The translations under genes and the position numbers were made by a program. DNA of 64,000 nucleotides from Neomegalonema perideroedes DSM 15528 (GTDB lineage: Bacteria; Pseudomonadota; Alphaproteobacteria; Rhodobacterales; Rhodobacteraceae): the NCBI RefSeq assembly GCF_000374145.1, contig NZ_KB893653.1, positions 1,101,923-1,165,922 on the forward strand, read 5' to 3'. The notes under the pieces were generated by a model. The model was given only the letters and a program-made list of their open reading frames with translations, had not been told where the DNA came from and made no database searches. Shown here one piece after another: positions 24,797 through 34,159 of the stretch. How positions within the stretch are numbered: position 1 is the stretch's first letter; each line of letters opens with the position of its first letter.

Positions 24797-26677
24797 ATGT
24801 CGCTTCGCCTCACTCGCCGCGCCGCCGCCCTTCTCCTCGCCGGGGGGGGAGCGAGTCTGATCCTGCCGCCGCGATTACGGGCTGAGACGGCCGCCGCCCC
24901 AGCGCGCGAGGCGGGGGGAATTCCTGAGGGCTGGATCCGGAGCCACGGCTCCACTTTGGTCGGCGATCTGAAATATCCGCCGGATTTCCCGCATTTCGAT
25001 TTTCTGAACCCCGAAGCCCCCAAGGGCGGCCGGGTCCGTCTGGGCGGCTTCGGCAGTTTCGACAGCTTCAACCCCTTCATCGTGAAGGGCATCTCGGCCT
25101 CCGGTCTGGGGCTGCTCTTCGACACCCTGACCTCCTCGCCTTACGACGAGATTTCAGCGGGCTACGGGCTTCTGGCGGAGTGGATGGAATATCCGCGCGA
25201 TTTCTCCTCCGTGGCCTTCAAGATCCGCGAAGAGGCCCGCTGGGCCGACGGCCGCCCCGTGACGGCGGCGGACGTGGTCTTCTCCTTCAAAGCCCTGACC
25301 GAGAAGGGCGCGCCTTTCTACCGGGCCTATTACCACAACGTGACCGGCGCCGAGGATCTCGGCGGCGGCGTGGCGCGCTTCGCCTTCGACGAGGCGAATA
25401 ATCGCGAATTGCCGCATATCATGGGGCAATTGATGATCCTGCCTCAGCATTGGTGGGAGGCCGAGGGCCGCGATTTCGCCCGCAGCGGCTTTGAGAAGCT
25501 CATGGGCTCGGGGCCTTATGAGCTTGGAAATTACGAGGCGGGCCGTTTCGTGGAATATCGCCGCCGCCCCGATTACTGGGCCGCGGATCTGCCGATCAAC
25601 CGCGGCCAGAATAATTTCGACCTCATCCGCTATGAATATTTCCTCGACGACGGCGCCGCCTTCGAGGCCTTCAAGACCGGCCAGATCGAATTCCGCTCCG
25701 AGAATTCGGCGAACAACTGGGCGACGATGTACGACTTCCCCGCCCTTCAGCGCGGCGACGTGATCCGCGAGAACGTGGATCTGGAAGGCCCCAAGACCAC
25801 GCAGACCTTCGTCATGAACACGCGCCGTCCGCAGTTCGCAGACCGCCGCGTGCGCGAGGCGATCAGCCTCGCCTTTGATTTCGAATGGACCAACAAGACC
25901 CTCTTCCACAGCCAATACGCCCGTCCGAGCAGCTATTTCCAAGGCTCGAAGGAGCTCATGGCCGCCGGTCTGCCGGAGGGGGCGGAGCTGGCTTTGCTCG
26001 AACCCTTCCGCGACCAGCTTCCGCCTGAGCTGTTCACGGAGCCCTTCACGCTGCCCGTCACGGCGGGCGACGGGCGCGACCGGACCAATCTGCGCCGGGC
26101 GACCGCTCTGCTCAAAGAAGCGGGCTGGGAGACCAAGGGCGGCAAGCTGGTGAACGCCTCCGGGGCGCCGCTTCAGATCGAATTCCTCTTCCGCCAGAGC
26201 AATCTGGAGCGGATCGTCGCGCCCTTCGTCGCCAATCTGAAGCGGCTGGGGATCGACGCGTCTCTGCGCTTCATCGACGGCCCGCAATACATCAACCGCG
26301 TTCAGGTTCTCGATTTCGACATGATGGTCGGGGGGGTCTCCAATTCGGAATCGCCCGGCAACGAGCAGCGCGACATGTGGGGCTCCGAGACCGCCGACAC
26401 GGAGGGCACGCGCAATCTCAGCGGCGTGAAGAATCCCGTCGTGGACGCCCTGATCGACAAGATCGTCTTCGCCGCCGACCGCGAAGATCTGGAGGCCGCC
26501 GCCCGCGCCCTCGACCGCGTTTTGCTCTTCGAACATTACAACGTCCTTCAGCTTTATACGCCCTACGAGCGCATCGCCTATTGGAAGCGCCTGCGGTCTC
26601 CCGCGGACTTGCCCTCTGTCGGGAGATTGCCGCCCTACAGCATCGGTTTTCCGTCGATCTGGTGGAGCGGCTCCTGA
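24797..26677 (+). CDS. yejA: Peptide ABC transporter substrate-binding protein (YejA-like), copy 1
   Basis: 626 residues. An N-terminal export signal (MSLRLTRRAAALLLAGGGAS, possibly Tat-like, ending at LRAETA) is followed by an SBP_bac_5 domain. YejA hallmarks are LVGDLKYPPDFPHFDFLNPE and PKGGRVRLGGFGSFDSFNPF, and later AISLAFDFEWTNKTLFHSQY. It would capture oligopeptides in the periplasm for the YejBEF importer (microcin C uptake in E. coli). The start has AAGGGG nine bases upstream. The gene ends 26 bp before a second YejA paralogue, so the importer has two receptors. Confidence 0.94.
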   Translation: MSLRLTRRAAALLLAGGGASLILPPRLRAETAAAPAREAGGIPEGWIRSHGSTLVGDLKYPPDFPHFDFLNPEAPKGGRVRLGGFGSFDSFNPFIVKGISASGLGLLFDTLTSSPYDEISAGYGLLAEWMEYPRDFSSVAFKIREEARWADGRPVTAADVVFSFKALTEKGAPFYRAYYHNVTGAEDLGGGVARFAFDEANNRELPHIMGQLMILPQHWWEAEGRDFARSGFEKLMGSGPYELGNYEAGRFVEYRRRPDYWAADLPINRGQNNFDLIRYEYFLDDGAAFEAFKTGQIEFRSENSANNWATMYDFPALQRGDVIRENVDLEGPKTTQTFVMNTRRPQFADRRVREAISLAFDFEWTNKTLFHSQYARPSSYFQGSKELMAAGLPEGAELALLEPFRDQLPPELFTEPFTLPVTAGDGRDRTNLRRATALLKEAGWETKGGKLVNASGAPLQIEFLFRQSNLERIVAPFVANLKRLGIDASLRFIDGPQYINRVQVLDFDMMVGGVSNSESPGNEQRDMWGSETADTEGTRNLSGVKNPVVDALIDKIVFAADREDLEAAARALDRVLLFEHYNVLQLYTPYERIAYWKRLRSPADLPSVGRLPPYSIGFPSIWWSGS

Positions 26678-26703
26678 TGAGGGGGCGAGGAAGGAGAATG
26701 ACG

Positions 26704-28533
26704 ATGTCGCATGAATCTGTTCGCGCGCTCAGGACGGCGGTCGTTTTAACGGCGCTCTCGCTGGGCGCGGCCTTCTCCGCCGCCCGGGCCGAAGTCTTGG
26801 TCGGCTATGGGCTTTCGTCTTTCGGCGATCTCAAATATCCCACTGATTTCCCGCATTTCGACTATGTGAATCCCGAAGCCCCCAAGGGCGGCCAGATGCG
26901 GACCACGCCGCAATCGGCGCTGAACGCCTTCGACAGCCTGAACGCCTTCATCTTGCAGGGCGATCCGGCGGAGGGCTCGGGCAGCCTGCCTTTCGACTCG
27001 CTCATGGTCTCCGCCGACGACGAGCCGGACGCCATGTACGGGCTGGTGGCCGAGCATGCGGAATATATCCCGACCCGCTGGGTGACCTTTCAGCTTCGTC
27101 CTGAGGCGCGCTTCTCCGACGGAACGCCGGTCACCGCCGAGGATGTGAAATTCTCCTTCGACATTCTGCGGGAGAAGGGATCTCCGCGCATCAAGCCGCA
27201 GCTCGAAGGCATCGCCAGCGTCGAGGTTCTGGCGCCTTTGCGGGTGCAATATGTCTTCGCCGAGGGCGTCCCGACGCGCGATTTGCCGCTGGTGGCGGCG
27301 GGCCTGCCGATCTTCTCGAAGGCTTCTTGGGAGGGGCGCGACTTCGCCAAATCCAGCCTTGAGCCGATTTTGGGCTCAGGGCCTTACGTCGTGGAGTCCA
27401 CGGCGGCGGGCCGACGCATCGTCTGGAAGCGCCGCGAGGATTATTGGGCGAAGGATCTGCCGGTCAATAAGGGCCGCTGGAACTTCGACCGGATCGTCTT
27501 CGAATATTTCGCCGATTCCGCGGCGGGGCGTCAGGCGCTTTTCTCGGGCGAGCTGGATCTGCGCGAGGAGATGAGCGCCAGCGATTGGGCCACCGCCTAT
27601 GACGCGCCGCCCATCCGCGACGGCCGCGTGATCCGCGAGGCGATCCCGGACGGGCGTCCGGCGGGCACGCAGGGCTATTGGCTGAACATGCGCCGTCCGC
27701 ATCTGGCGGACGCGCGGGTGCGCGAGGCTCTCGATCTGGCCTTCGACTTCGAATGGTCGAATAAGACGCTCTTCCATGAGCTGTATCAGCGCACGACGAG
27801 CTTTTTCCAGAACTCCGGGCTTGAGGCCGAAGGCTTGCCTTCGCCGGGCGAACTGGCGCTGCTGGAGCCCTTCCGCGATCAGCTGCCCGCCGCCGTCTTC
27901 GACGAACCGGCTTATGTCCCGCCCGTCACCGACGGTTCGGGCCGCAACCGCGAGGCCATGCGCCGCGCGGGCCAATTGCTGGACGAAGCGGGCTGGAAGG
28001 TGGTGAACGGCAAGCGGCTCAACGCCGCCGGAGAGCCCCTGAAGATCGAATTCCTTGAAGATAATCCGGCCTTCGAGCGGATCACCAATCCCTATATCCA
28101 GAATCTGCGCCGCCTTGGGATCGACGCGACTTTGCGTCAGATCGATTCTCCGCAGATGCAGTTGCGGCTGAAGAGCTACGACTACGACATTGTGACGGCG
28201 CGTTTCGTCATGGCGCCGACGCCCGGCGTCGAGATGAAGGTCTTCTTCAGCTCCGAGGCCGCGGCTCAGGACGGCGGATATAATTTATCCGGCTTCTCCA
28301 GCCCGGCGGCGGATGCTCTGATCAAGGCCATAGCCGAGGCCGAGACCCGCGAGGCCAACGCCGAAGCGGTGCGGGCTCTGGATCGGATCCTCCGCGCCGA
28401 ACATATCTGGGTTCCTCATTGGAACAAGGGGTCGCACACCCTCGCCTGGTGGGACCGCTACGACCGGCCGGAGATCAAGCCGCCCTATGACCGCGGCGTC
28501 CTGACCACCTGGTGGGCCCGGCCCGCTCCCTGA
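26704..28533 (+). CDS. yejA: Peptide ABC transporter substrate-binding protein (YejA-like), copy 2
   Basis: 609 residues. Signal peptide MSHESVRALRTAVVLTALSL up to AARAEV, then the same SBP_bac_5 domain as copy 1, with clear but distant identity (FGDLKYPTDFPHFDYVNPEA, ALDLAFDFEWSNKTLFHELY). ATG 26704 was chosen because AAGGAG lies seven bases upstream; in-frame ATGs at 26677 and 26698 are possible. The two paralogues differ in the ligand-contact half, so different peptide preferences are plausible (inference). Confidence 0.94.
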   Translation: MSHESVRALRTAVVLTALSLGAAFSAARAEVLVGYGLSSFGDLKYPTDFPHFDYVNPEAPKGGQMRTTPQSALNAFDSLNAFILQGDPAEGSGSLPFDSLMVSADDEPDAMYGLVAEHAEYIPTRWVTFQLRPEARFSDGTPVTAEDVKFSFDILREKGSPRIKPQLEGIASVEVLAPLRVQYVFAEGVPTRDLPLVAAGLPIFSKASWEGRDFAKSSLEPILGSGPYVVESTAAGRRIVWKRREDYWAKDLPVNKGRWNFDRIVFEYFADSAAGRQALFSGELDLREEMSASDWATAYDAPPIRDGRVIREAIPDGRPAGTQGYWLNMRRPHLADARVREALDLAFDFEWSNKTLFHELYQRTTSFFQNSGLEAEGLPSPGELALLEPFRDQLPAAVFDEPAYVPPVTDGSGRNREAMRRAGQLLDEAGWKVVNGKRLNAAGEPLKIEFLEDNPAFERITNPYIQNLRRLGIDATLRQIDSPQMQLRLKSYDYDIVTARFVMAPTPGVEMKVFFSSEAAAQDGGYNLSGFSSPAADALIKAIAEAETREANAEAVRALDRILRAEHIWVPHWNKGSHTLAWWDRYDRPEIKPPYDRGVLTTWWARPAP

Positions 28534-28591
28534 TCTCCGCCCCTCCTGATCCGCCGAAGCTCTCCGCTCCGCGTCAAGAAAGGCCCCTCCC

Positions 28592-29734
28592 ATGGGCGCT
28601 TACATCCTCCGTCGCCTTCTGCTGATGATTCCGACGCTCTTCGGGATTCTCGCCATCAATTTCGCGGTGATCCAATTCGCGCCGGGCGGTCCGGTCGAGC
28701 AGGTCATCGCCGAATTGAGCGGGCAGGGGCAGAGCTCCACCAGCCGCTTCACGGGCGGCGGCGGCGATATGGCGGGCGGCCCGGCGGCCATGCCGGGCGC
28801 CATGGGCGGCGCGGAGGCGGCGCTGACCAGCAAATATCGCGGCGCTCAGGGGCTTGATCCTGAGTTCATCAAAGATCTCGAGCGGCAATTCGGCTTCGAC
28901 AAGCCCGCGCTCGAACGCTTTTGGCTGATGATCAAGAATTACATGACCTTCAACCTCGGAGAGAGCTACTTCCGCTCCATCTCCGTGACGGAGCTGGTCT
29001 TAGAGAAAATGCCGGTCTCGATTTCGCTCGGGCTCTGGACGACGCTGATCGTCTATCTGGTGTCGATTCCTTTAGGCGTGCGCAAGGCGGTGAAGGCGGG
29101 CGGGCGCTTCGACGTCTGGACGAGCGGCGTGATCATCGCGGCCTACGCCATTCCGAGCTTTCTCTTCGCGGTGCTGCTGCGCGTCCTCTTCGCGGGCGGC
29201 TCCTACTGGAACGTCTTTCCTTTGCGCGGCATCGAATCCGAGCAATACGCCAATCAGCCTTTCTTCTGGGAGAAGGCGCTCGATTTGGCTTGGTGGGGCG
29301 ATTACTTCTGGCATCTGACCTTGCCGGTGACGGCCATGGTGATCGGCGGCTTCGCGACTTTGACCTTGCTGACGAAGAACTCCTTCCTTGAGGAGATTTC
29401 GCGTCAATATGTGCTGACCGCCCGCGCGAAGGGGCTCTCCGAGAGAAAAGTCCTTTACGGCCATGTCTTCCGCAATGCGATGCTGATCGTGGTGGCGGGC
29501 TTTCCGGCGGCCTTCGTCGGCATCTTCTTCACCGGATCTTTGCTGATCGAGACCATCTTCTCGCTCGACGGCCTCGGCTACCTTGGCTACGACGCGGCGA
29601 TCAAGCGCGATTATCCGGTGTTGTTCGGCACGTTATTCGTCTTTTCGCTGATCGGTCTGGTGATCGGGCTCTTGTCCGATCTCGTCTATACGTGGATCGA
29701 TCCGCGCATCGACTTCAGCAAGAGAGGCGGCTGA
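28592..29734 (+). CDS. yejB: Peptide ABC transporter permease (YejB-like)
   Basis: 380 residues with the family N-terminus MGAYILRRLLLMIPTLFGIL, a large periplasmic insert (about 35-120, Gly/Met-rich) typical of YejB, and five further membrane helices. The EAA loop that contacts the ATPase is visible (ISRQYVLTARAKGLSERKVL). It pairs with YejE two bases downstream. Confidence 0.96.
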   Translation: MGAYILRRLLLMIPTLFGILAINFAVIQFAPGGPVEQVIAELSGQGQSSTSRFTGGGGDMAGGPAAMPGAMGGAEAALTSKYRGAQGLDPEFIKDLERQFGFDKPALERFWLMIKNYMTFNLGESYFRSISVTELVLEKMPVSISLGLWTTLIVYLVSIPLGVRKAVKAGGRFDVWTSGVIIAAYAIPSFLFAVLLRVLFAGGSYWNVFPLRGIESEQYANQPFFWEKALDLAWWGDYFWHLTLPVTAMVIGGFATLTLLTKNSFLEEISRQYVLTARAKGLSERKVLYGHVFRNAMLIVVAGFPAAFVGIFFTGSLLIETIFSLDGLGYLGYDAAIKRDYPVLFGTLFVFSLIGLVIGLLSDLVYTWIDPRIDFSKRGG

Positions 29735-29736
29735 TC

Positions 29737-30771
29737 ATGGCGCTTTTCGACCTCAGCCCGATCAACCAGCGCCGCTGGTCCAACTTCCAAGCCAACCGGC
29801 GGGCGATCTGGTCTTTGCGGCTTTTTCTGGCGATCTTCGTGGTCTCGCTCTTCGCGGAGTTCATCGCCAACGACAAGCCGCTTCTGGTGAAATATCAGGG
29901 CGAATATTACACGCCGATCCTGAAGTTCTATCCGGAGACCGCCTTCGGCGGCGATTTCGAGACCGAAGCCGATTATCATGACGAATTTCTGTTAGATCTG
30001 ATTAAAGAAGGCGACGGATGGGTGGTCTGGCCGCTCATTCCCTATTCCTACGACACGATCTCCTACGGCGTCGGCCGCGCCCCCGCGCCTCCAAGCGCGC
30101 AGCATGTCCTCGGCGTGGACGACCAGGCCCGCGACGTGACGGCGCGCTTGATCTACGGCTTTCGGATTTCGGTGCTCTTCGGCCTGACTCTGGCGATCTT
30201 CTCCAGCGTGGTGGGGATCATGGCGGGGGCGGTCCAGGGCTATTTCGGCGGCTGGCTGGATCTGGTCTTTCAGCGGGTCATCGAGATCTGGAGCAGCACG
30301 CCGCAGCTTTACCTGATCATGATCGTCTCGGCGATCATCGCCCCGAGCTTCTGGATGCTGCTCGGGCTGATGCTGCTCTTTTCATGGACTTCCCTTGTCG
30401 GCGTGGTTCGGGCTGAATTCCTGAGAGCCCGGAATTTCGAATATGTGCGGGCGGCTCAGGCGCTCGGGGTGTCGAACTTCACGATCATGTGGCGGCATCT
30501 TCTGCCCAACGCCATGGTGGCCACCGTGACCATGGCGCCTTTCGTGGTCACCAGCTCCATCGCGACTCTGACCAGCCTCGACTTCCTCGGCTTCGGGCTT
30601 CCGCCCGGCTCGCCTTCGCTCGGCGAGATGACCTTGCAGGGCCAGAATAATCTTCAGGCGCCTTGGCTCGGGTTCACGGCCTTCTTCGCCATGGCGATCA
30701 TGATGTCGCTGCTGGTGTTCATCTTCGAGGGCGTGCGCGACGCTTTCGACCCGCGCAAGACCTTCGTCTGA
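29737..30771 (+). CDS. yejE: Peptide ABC transporter permease (YejE-like)
   Basis: 344 residues. It opens with the cytoplasmic YejE signature SPINQRRWSNFQANRRAIWS, followed by one membrane helix, a periplasmic domain (about 50-135), then the permease core with LGVDDQARDVTARLIYGFRI and the EAA loop FEYVRAAQALGVSNFTIMWR. It starts two bases after the yejB stop. An upstream in-frame ATG at 29692 lies inside yejB and is rejected. Confidence 0.96.
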   Translation: MALFDLSPINQRRWSNFQANRRAIWSLRLFLAIFVVSLFAEFIANDKPLLVKYQGEYYTPILKFYPETAFGGDFETEADYHDEFLLDLIKEGDGWVVWPLIPYSYDTISYGVGRAPAPPSAQHVLGVDDQARDVTARLIYGFRISVLFGLTLAIFSSVVGIMAGAVQGYFGGWLDLVFQRVIEIWSSTPQLYLIMIVSAIIAPSFWMLLGLMLLFSWTSLVGVVRAEFLRARNFEYVRAAQALGVSNFTIMWRHLLPNAMVATVTMAPFVVTSSIATLTSLDFLGFGLPPGSPSLGEMTLQGQNNLQAPWLGFTAFFAMAIMMSLLVFIFEGVRDAFDPRKTFV

Positions 30772-30780
30772 GGAGCCTCC

Positions 30781-32463
30781 ATGACTCACGAACAGGCCCC
30801 AGAACAGGCCCCGGGCGATCCGATCCTCAAGATTTCGGATCTGCGTCTGAGCTTCCGCTCCGCCGGAGGCGGAAGCGTGGAGGCCCTGCGCGGCGTCTCC
30901 TTCGAGATCCGCAAAGGCGAGACTTTGGCTCTGGTGGGGGAATCCGGCTCGGGCAAGTCGATCACGGCTCTGGCGGCGATGGGGCTTCAGCCCGCCTCCG
31001 CCGAGCGCAGCGGCTCGATCCGCTGGCGCGGAGAGGAGACCATCGACCTCAAGGAGAAGCAGCTCCAGAGGCTGCGCGGCTCCGAGATGGCCATGATCTT
31101 TCAGGAGCCCATGACGGCCCTGAATCCGCTCCATACGATCCGCCGTCAGATCGTCGAGAGCCTGAGCCTCCATCGGGGCCTGCGCGGCGCGGCGGCGACC
31201 GAGGCCACGCTGAAGCTTCTGGATGAGGTGGGCATCCCCGACGCCGCCCGGCGCCTCGACGCCTATCCGCATCAGCTCTCCGGCGGACAGCGCCAGCGCG
31301 TGATGATCGCCATGGCTCTGGCCAACGACCCGGATCTGCTCATCGCCGACGAGCCCACCACCGCCCTCGACGTGACGGTGCAGGCGCAGATTCTGGCCTT
31401 GCTCAAGCGGCTTCAGGCCGAGCGGGGCATGGCGATGCTCTTCATCACCCATGATCTCGGCGTGGTGCGGCGCATGGCGGACCGCGTCTGCGTGATGACC
31501 AAAGGCGAGATCGTCGAGCAGGGGCCGACAGAGGAGATCTTCCTCGCGCCCAAACACGACTACACCCGCAAGCTGCTCGGCTCCGAGCCGCGCGGCCGCC
31601 CCTCGCCTTTGCCGGAAGGCGCGCCTCTGGCGGCCGAAGCGCGAGAGGCGCGAGTCTGGTTTCCCATCCATACGGGCTTCTTCCGCCGCGTGACGGGCCA
31701 TGTGAAGGCGGTGGACGGCGTCTCCTTCGATCTGCGCGCGGGCGAGACTCTCGGCGTGGTGGGAGAATCGGGCTCGGGCAAAAGCACGCTCGGCTTCGCG
31801 ACTCTGCGCCTGCTGCCCCATGAGGCGGAGCGCAGCGGCGAGATCATGGTGTTAGGCCATGACATGCAGAAGCTGACCTCCCGCGAGATCCGGCCTTTCC
31901 GGCGCGACATGCAGGCGGTGTTTCAGGATCCGTTCGGCTCGCTTTCGCCCCGGCTTTCGGTGGTCGAGATCATCGCCGAGGGCCTGAAGGCCCATGGGCT
32001 CACGCCCGATCCCCAAGAGCGCCGCGCCCGCGTGGCGGAGGCTATGGTCGAGGTGGGGCTGGATCCCGTCGCCATGGATCGTTATCCGCATGAATTTTCA
32101 GGCGGCCAGAGACAAAGAATCTCCATCGCGCGGGCCATGGCGCTCAAGCCGAAGCTGGTGATCCTCGACGAGCCGACTTCCGCGCTGGACGTGACGGTGC
32201 AGGCCCAGATCGTGGATCTGCTGCGCGATCTGCAACAGAAATACGGGCTGGCCTATATGTTCATCAGCCATGATCTGCGGGTGGTGCGGGCTCTGGCGCA
32301 TCGGATCATCGTGATGAAGGACGGACAGGTCGTGGAGGCCGGCCCCGCCGAGGAGATTTTCGAGCGCCCCAAGACCGATTACGCCCGCGCTCTGATCGCG
32401 GCGGCGCTGCATAACGAGGCGCCGCCCGCCGTCGCGGCTTCTCCTGCGGCGGAGGCGAGCTGA
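30781..32463 (+). CDS. yejF: Peptide ABC transporter dual ATPase (YejF-like)
   Basis: 560 residues with two complete ATP-binding cassettes. Walker A: GESGSGKS near residues 58 and 326. Signature: LSGGQRQR and FSGGQRQR. Walker [13 protein letters not shown] and [12 protein letters not shown]. Each cassette ends in the oligopeptide-transporter C-terminal extension ([14 protein letters not shown] and [14 protein letters not shown]). It powers the YejBE pore and is the last gene of the five-gene operon. Confidence 0.97.
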   Translation: MTHEQAPEQAPGDPILKISDLRLSFRSAGGGSVEALRGVSFEIRKGETLALVGESGSGKSITALAAMGLQPASAERSGSIRWRGEETIDLKEKQLQRLRGSEMAMIFQEPMTALNPLHTIRRQIVESLSLHRGLRGAAATEATLKLLDEVGIPDAARRLDAYPHQLSGGQRQRVMIAMALANDPDLLIADEPTTALDVTVQAQILALLKRLQAERGMAMLFITHDLGVVRRMADRVCVMTKGEIVEQGPTEEIFLAPKHDYTRKLLGSEPRGRPSPLPEGAPLAAEAREARVWFPIHTGFFRRVTGHVKAVDGVSFDLRAGETLGVVGESGSGKSTLGFATLRLLPHEAERSGEIMVLGHDMQKLTSREIRPFRRDMQAVFQDPFGSLSPRLSVVEIIAEGLKAHGLTPDPQERRARVAEAMVEVGLDPVAMDRYPHEFSGGQRQRISIARAMALKPKLVILDEPTSALDVTVQAQIVDLLRDLQQKYGLAYMFISHDLRVVRALAHRIIVMKDGQVVEAGPAEEIFERPKTDYARALIAAALHNEAPPAVAASPAAEAS

Positions 32464-32548
32464 GCTTCCGCAGGCCCGTCCTGGCGTCGATCTTTGATAT
32501 TTAAGGTTGCATTTTCAGGAAATATTGTCCGATCAGGAGATTTAGATT

Positions 32549-32587
32549 ATGGATGAACCCATCTTAAGATGGGGGATTCGACCATGA
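32549..32587 (+). promoter_or_regulatory. Possible leader peptide with perfect palindrome overlapping the lectin-like gene start
   Basis: A 12-codon frame MDEPILRWGIRP has its own AGGAGA eight bases upstream and ends in a TGA that overlaps the next ATG as ATGA. Inside it, CCCATCTTAAGATGGG (32558-32573) is a perfect 16-bp palindrome whose right arm touches the GGGGGA that serves the downstream gene. It could be a translational switch, an operator, or chance. Confidence 0.4.
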
Positions 32588-33102
32588 GTCGGTTTGAGGG
32601 AAATCTTCGAGCTCCTGTCCGCGCCGCTGTTTTTCTGGGGTTGGGCCTTTGGGCGGGCGCCGTCTTGGCGAGCGAGGCCGCAAGGGCGCAGGACGCCGGG
32701 GCGGGCCTCGTTCAGCGTTTATCCGAGTTGGAGAAGGAAGTCGCCGCCCTGAAGGAGCGGCGCTTCGAGAGCGGAGACCTGACGCTCTCCTCTAGGGATA
32801 TTCCGGAGCTGACGAAGAGGACGGAGTGCCCTGAGACTCCCGGGCGGGGAATCCGGGGGATCGTGAAGGGGAAGGTGGCCTTCTCAAAACCCTTCGCGAG
32901 GCCGCCGAAAGTCGTCGTGGGTCTGCGTCGTGTGGATAGCGGCACGGACGACACTCTGATCCGGCTGCATCTCGAAGCGACCGACATAACCGCCGAGGGA
33001 TTTGAATATTCATTCTTCACATGGTGCCGCAGCAGCGTTCTGGTCTCCTATGGAACTTGGTTCGCCTTCCTTGAGGATGAGGCGGCCCCGGCCAATCCAT
33101 AG
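32584..33102 (+). CDS. Secreted H-type-lectin-like protein
   Basis: 172 residues. A signal peptide to about residue 36 (AAVFLGLGLWAGAVLASEAA, cut near ARAQD) is followed by a short coiled coil (LVQRLSELEKEVAALKER) and a C-terminal domain with the H-type lectin pattern: GKVAFSKPFARPPKVVVGLR, then LHLEATDITAEGFEYSFFTW and WFAF. In animals and some bacteria this fold binds sugars such as GalNAc; here the ligand is unknown. The N-terminal AQDAGAGLVQR is shared with the next two genes. The start at 32584 has GGGGGA seven bases upstream; ATG 32569 is also in frame. Confidence 0.7.
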   Translation: MSRFEGNLRAPVRAAVFLGLGLWAGAVLASEAARAQDAGAGLVQRLSELEKEVAALKERRFESGDLTLSSRDIPELTKRTECPETPGRGIRGIVKGKVAFSKPFARPPKVVVGLRRVDSGTDDTLIRLHLEATDITAEGFEYSFFTWCRSSVLVSYGTWFAFLEDEAAPANP

Positions 33103-33435
33103 GATCGGCCCAAGAGCCGCGGGAGATGCGGAGAAGCGTCGGAGCGGGCTCTCATCTTCCGGAGCCTCGTCGGTCGCAGGCCGCAGCCTTGGGCGCGCTG
33201 AGAAGATTTTTTGATTGAGCGAATGCGTTCAATCCCTTTCGCCGCTTATAGGGTCGCGCGGAAATCCTGATGGATTGCTTTTAGATAAGATGATCTCATT
33301 TTTAATGAGATTGTCTGATTTGATTCTCTTATCCGGATCAATCAATTTCACCGCTCGCTTTGATTGCAATTCGGGGGATTTTCAGGTTAATATTCATTAA
33401 CCACGCAAGGCTTCATCCGCGAATGAGGGGCGATC
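33103..33435 (+). other. Intergenic region with AT-richer patch and one hairpin
   Basis: 333 bp without a convincing gene. It contains a hairpin ATTGAGCG / CGTTCAAT with loop AATG at 33214-33233 (one G-U pair) that lacks a U-run on either strand. The AT-richer stretch 33275-33400 precedes the next gene and probably holds its promoter; I cannot place boxes with confidence. Confidence 0.4.
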
Positions 33436-34056
33436 ATGCGGCGAACACACAAAACTCCTCTCCGATTTTCGCAGGCCGCCGTCTTATCAGCGGCCGCTTT
33501 CCTGACCTCCTCCGCTCTGGAGAGCGGGGCGGCGAAGGCTCAAGAAGTCGGCGCGGGCCTCATCCAGCGTCAGGCGGCGTTCGAGGAGGTTTTGGGGCGG
33601 GTCGAAGAGGTTTTAGGGCGGGTCGAAGCCGCCCTGATCTGGACGCCTGTGGCCCCGGACCTCAAAGCCTTCGACGCATGGCTGAGGGAAGGCGACAATC
33701 GGCGATACGCCTATGAATTCGGGATCCGGCGCAATAGCGGCTTCCGCATTCTGACCATTTCAGACTGGAATGGAGGCTATCGCTATACGACCGAGCCTTT
33801 TATGACCGGAGATTTCCAATCCGGCTCCATCGGCGGCGGCTTTCATCTGGGCGGCAGCTTCTGGGTGGTCGGCACGAAGGACCCCGCAGACGCAGCTTGT
33901 CTGGGCGATAAACCAGACGGAGCGGGAAGGGTCGTGCCGGGGGGCGTCAAGCATTACTATTATTTCTACGGCCCGGATGGCGTGAAGCCTGCGAGCGGCA
34001 ACGGCTGCGTTCTAGAGGGCCCAATCTACGCCCGGGCGCGCCTTTTTGCAGAATGA
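33436..34056 (+). CDS. Secreted protein of unknown function, paralogue 1
   Basis: 206 residues, not recognised. A signal peptide (AAVLSAAAFLTSSALESGAA, cut near AKAQE) is followed by AGLIQRQAAFEEVLGRVEEV (a short helical, possibly coiled-coil part with a doubled EEVLGRVE unit), then a C-terminal domain of about 140 residues rich in Gly, Tyr and Trp. Two cysteines (ACLGDK and NGCVLEG) probably form a disulfide. The end pattern PGGVKHYYYFYGPDGVKPAS is highly conserved in the paralogue. A binding or surface role is only a guess. GAGGGG precedes the ATG. Confidence 0.75.
   Translation: MRRTHKTPLRFSQAAVLSAAAFLTSSALESGAAKAQEVGAGLIQRQAAFEEVLGRVEEVLGRVEAALIWTPVAPDLKAFDAWLREGDNRRYAYEFGIRRNSGFRILTISDWNGGYRYTTEPFMTGDFQSGSIGGGFHLGGSFWVVGTKDPADAACLGDKPDGAGRVVPGGVKHYYYFYGPDGVKPASGNGCVLEGPIYARARLFAE
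33923..34008 (+). repeat. 86-bp exact repeat, copy 1 (copy 2 at 34650-34735)
   Basis: From CGGGAAGGGTCGTGCCGGGG through GCAACGGCTGC the two paralogues are identical over 86 bp, 727 bp apart, while flanking coding sequence differs. This indicates recent duplication or gene conversion between neighbours. Confidence 0.9.
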
Positions 34057-34159
34057 CCCCCTGAGGGGCTGGCGGCCTGAGGCGCGCGGCGAACTCCATT
34101 TTATCGCGAGGGGGCGGCGTCGCGTCGACGGAGAAATTCATCCCAAGGGAGAGGCGATC

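Noticed and set aside
33126-33218. Small plus-strand frame after the lectin-like gene
   Set aside because: About 30 codons, no convincing ribosome site and Arg/Ala-rich composition typical of chance frames here.
33214-33233. Hairpin as a Rho-independent terminator of the lectin-like gene
   Set aside because: No U-run follows on either strand and it is about 110 bp past the stop.
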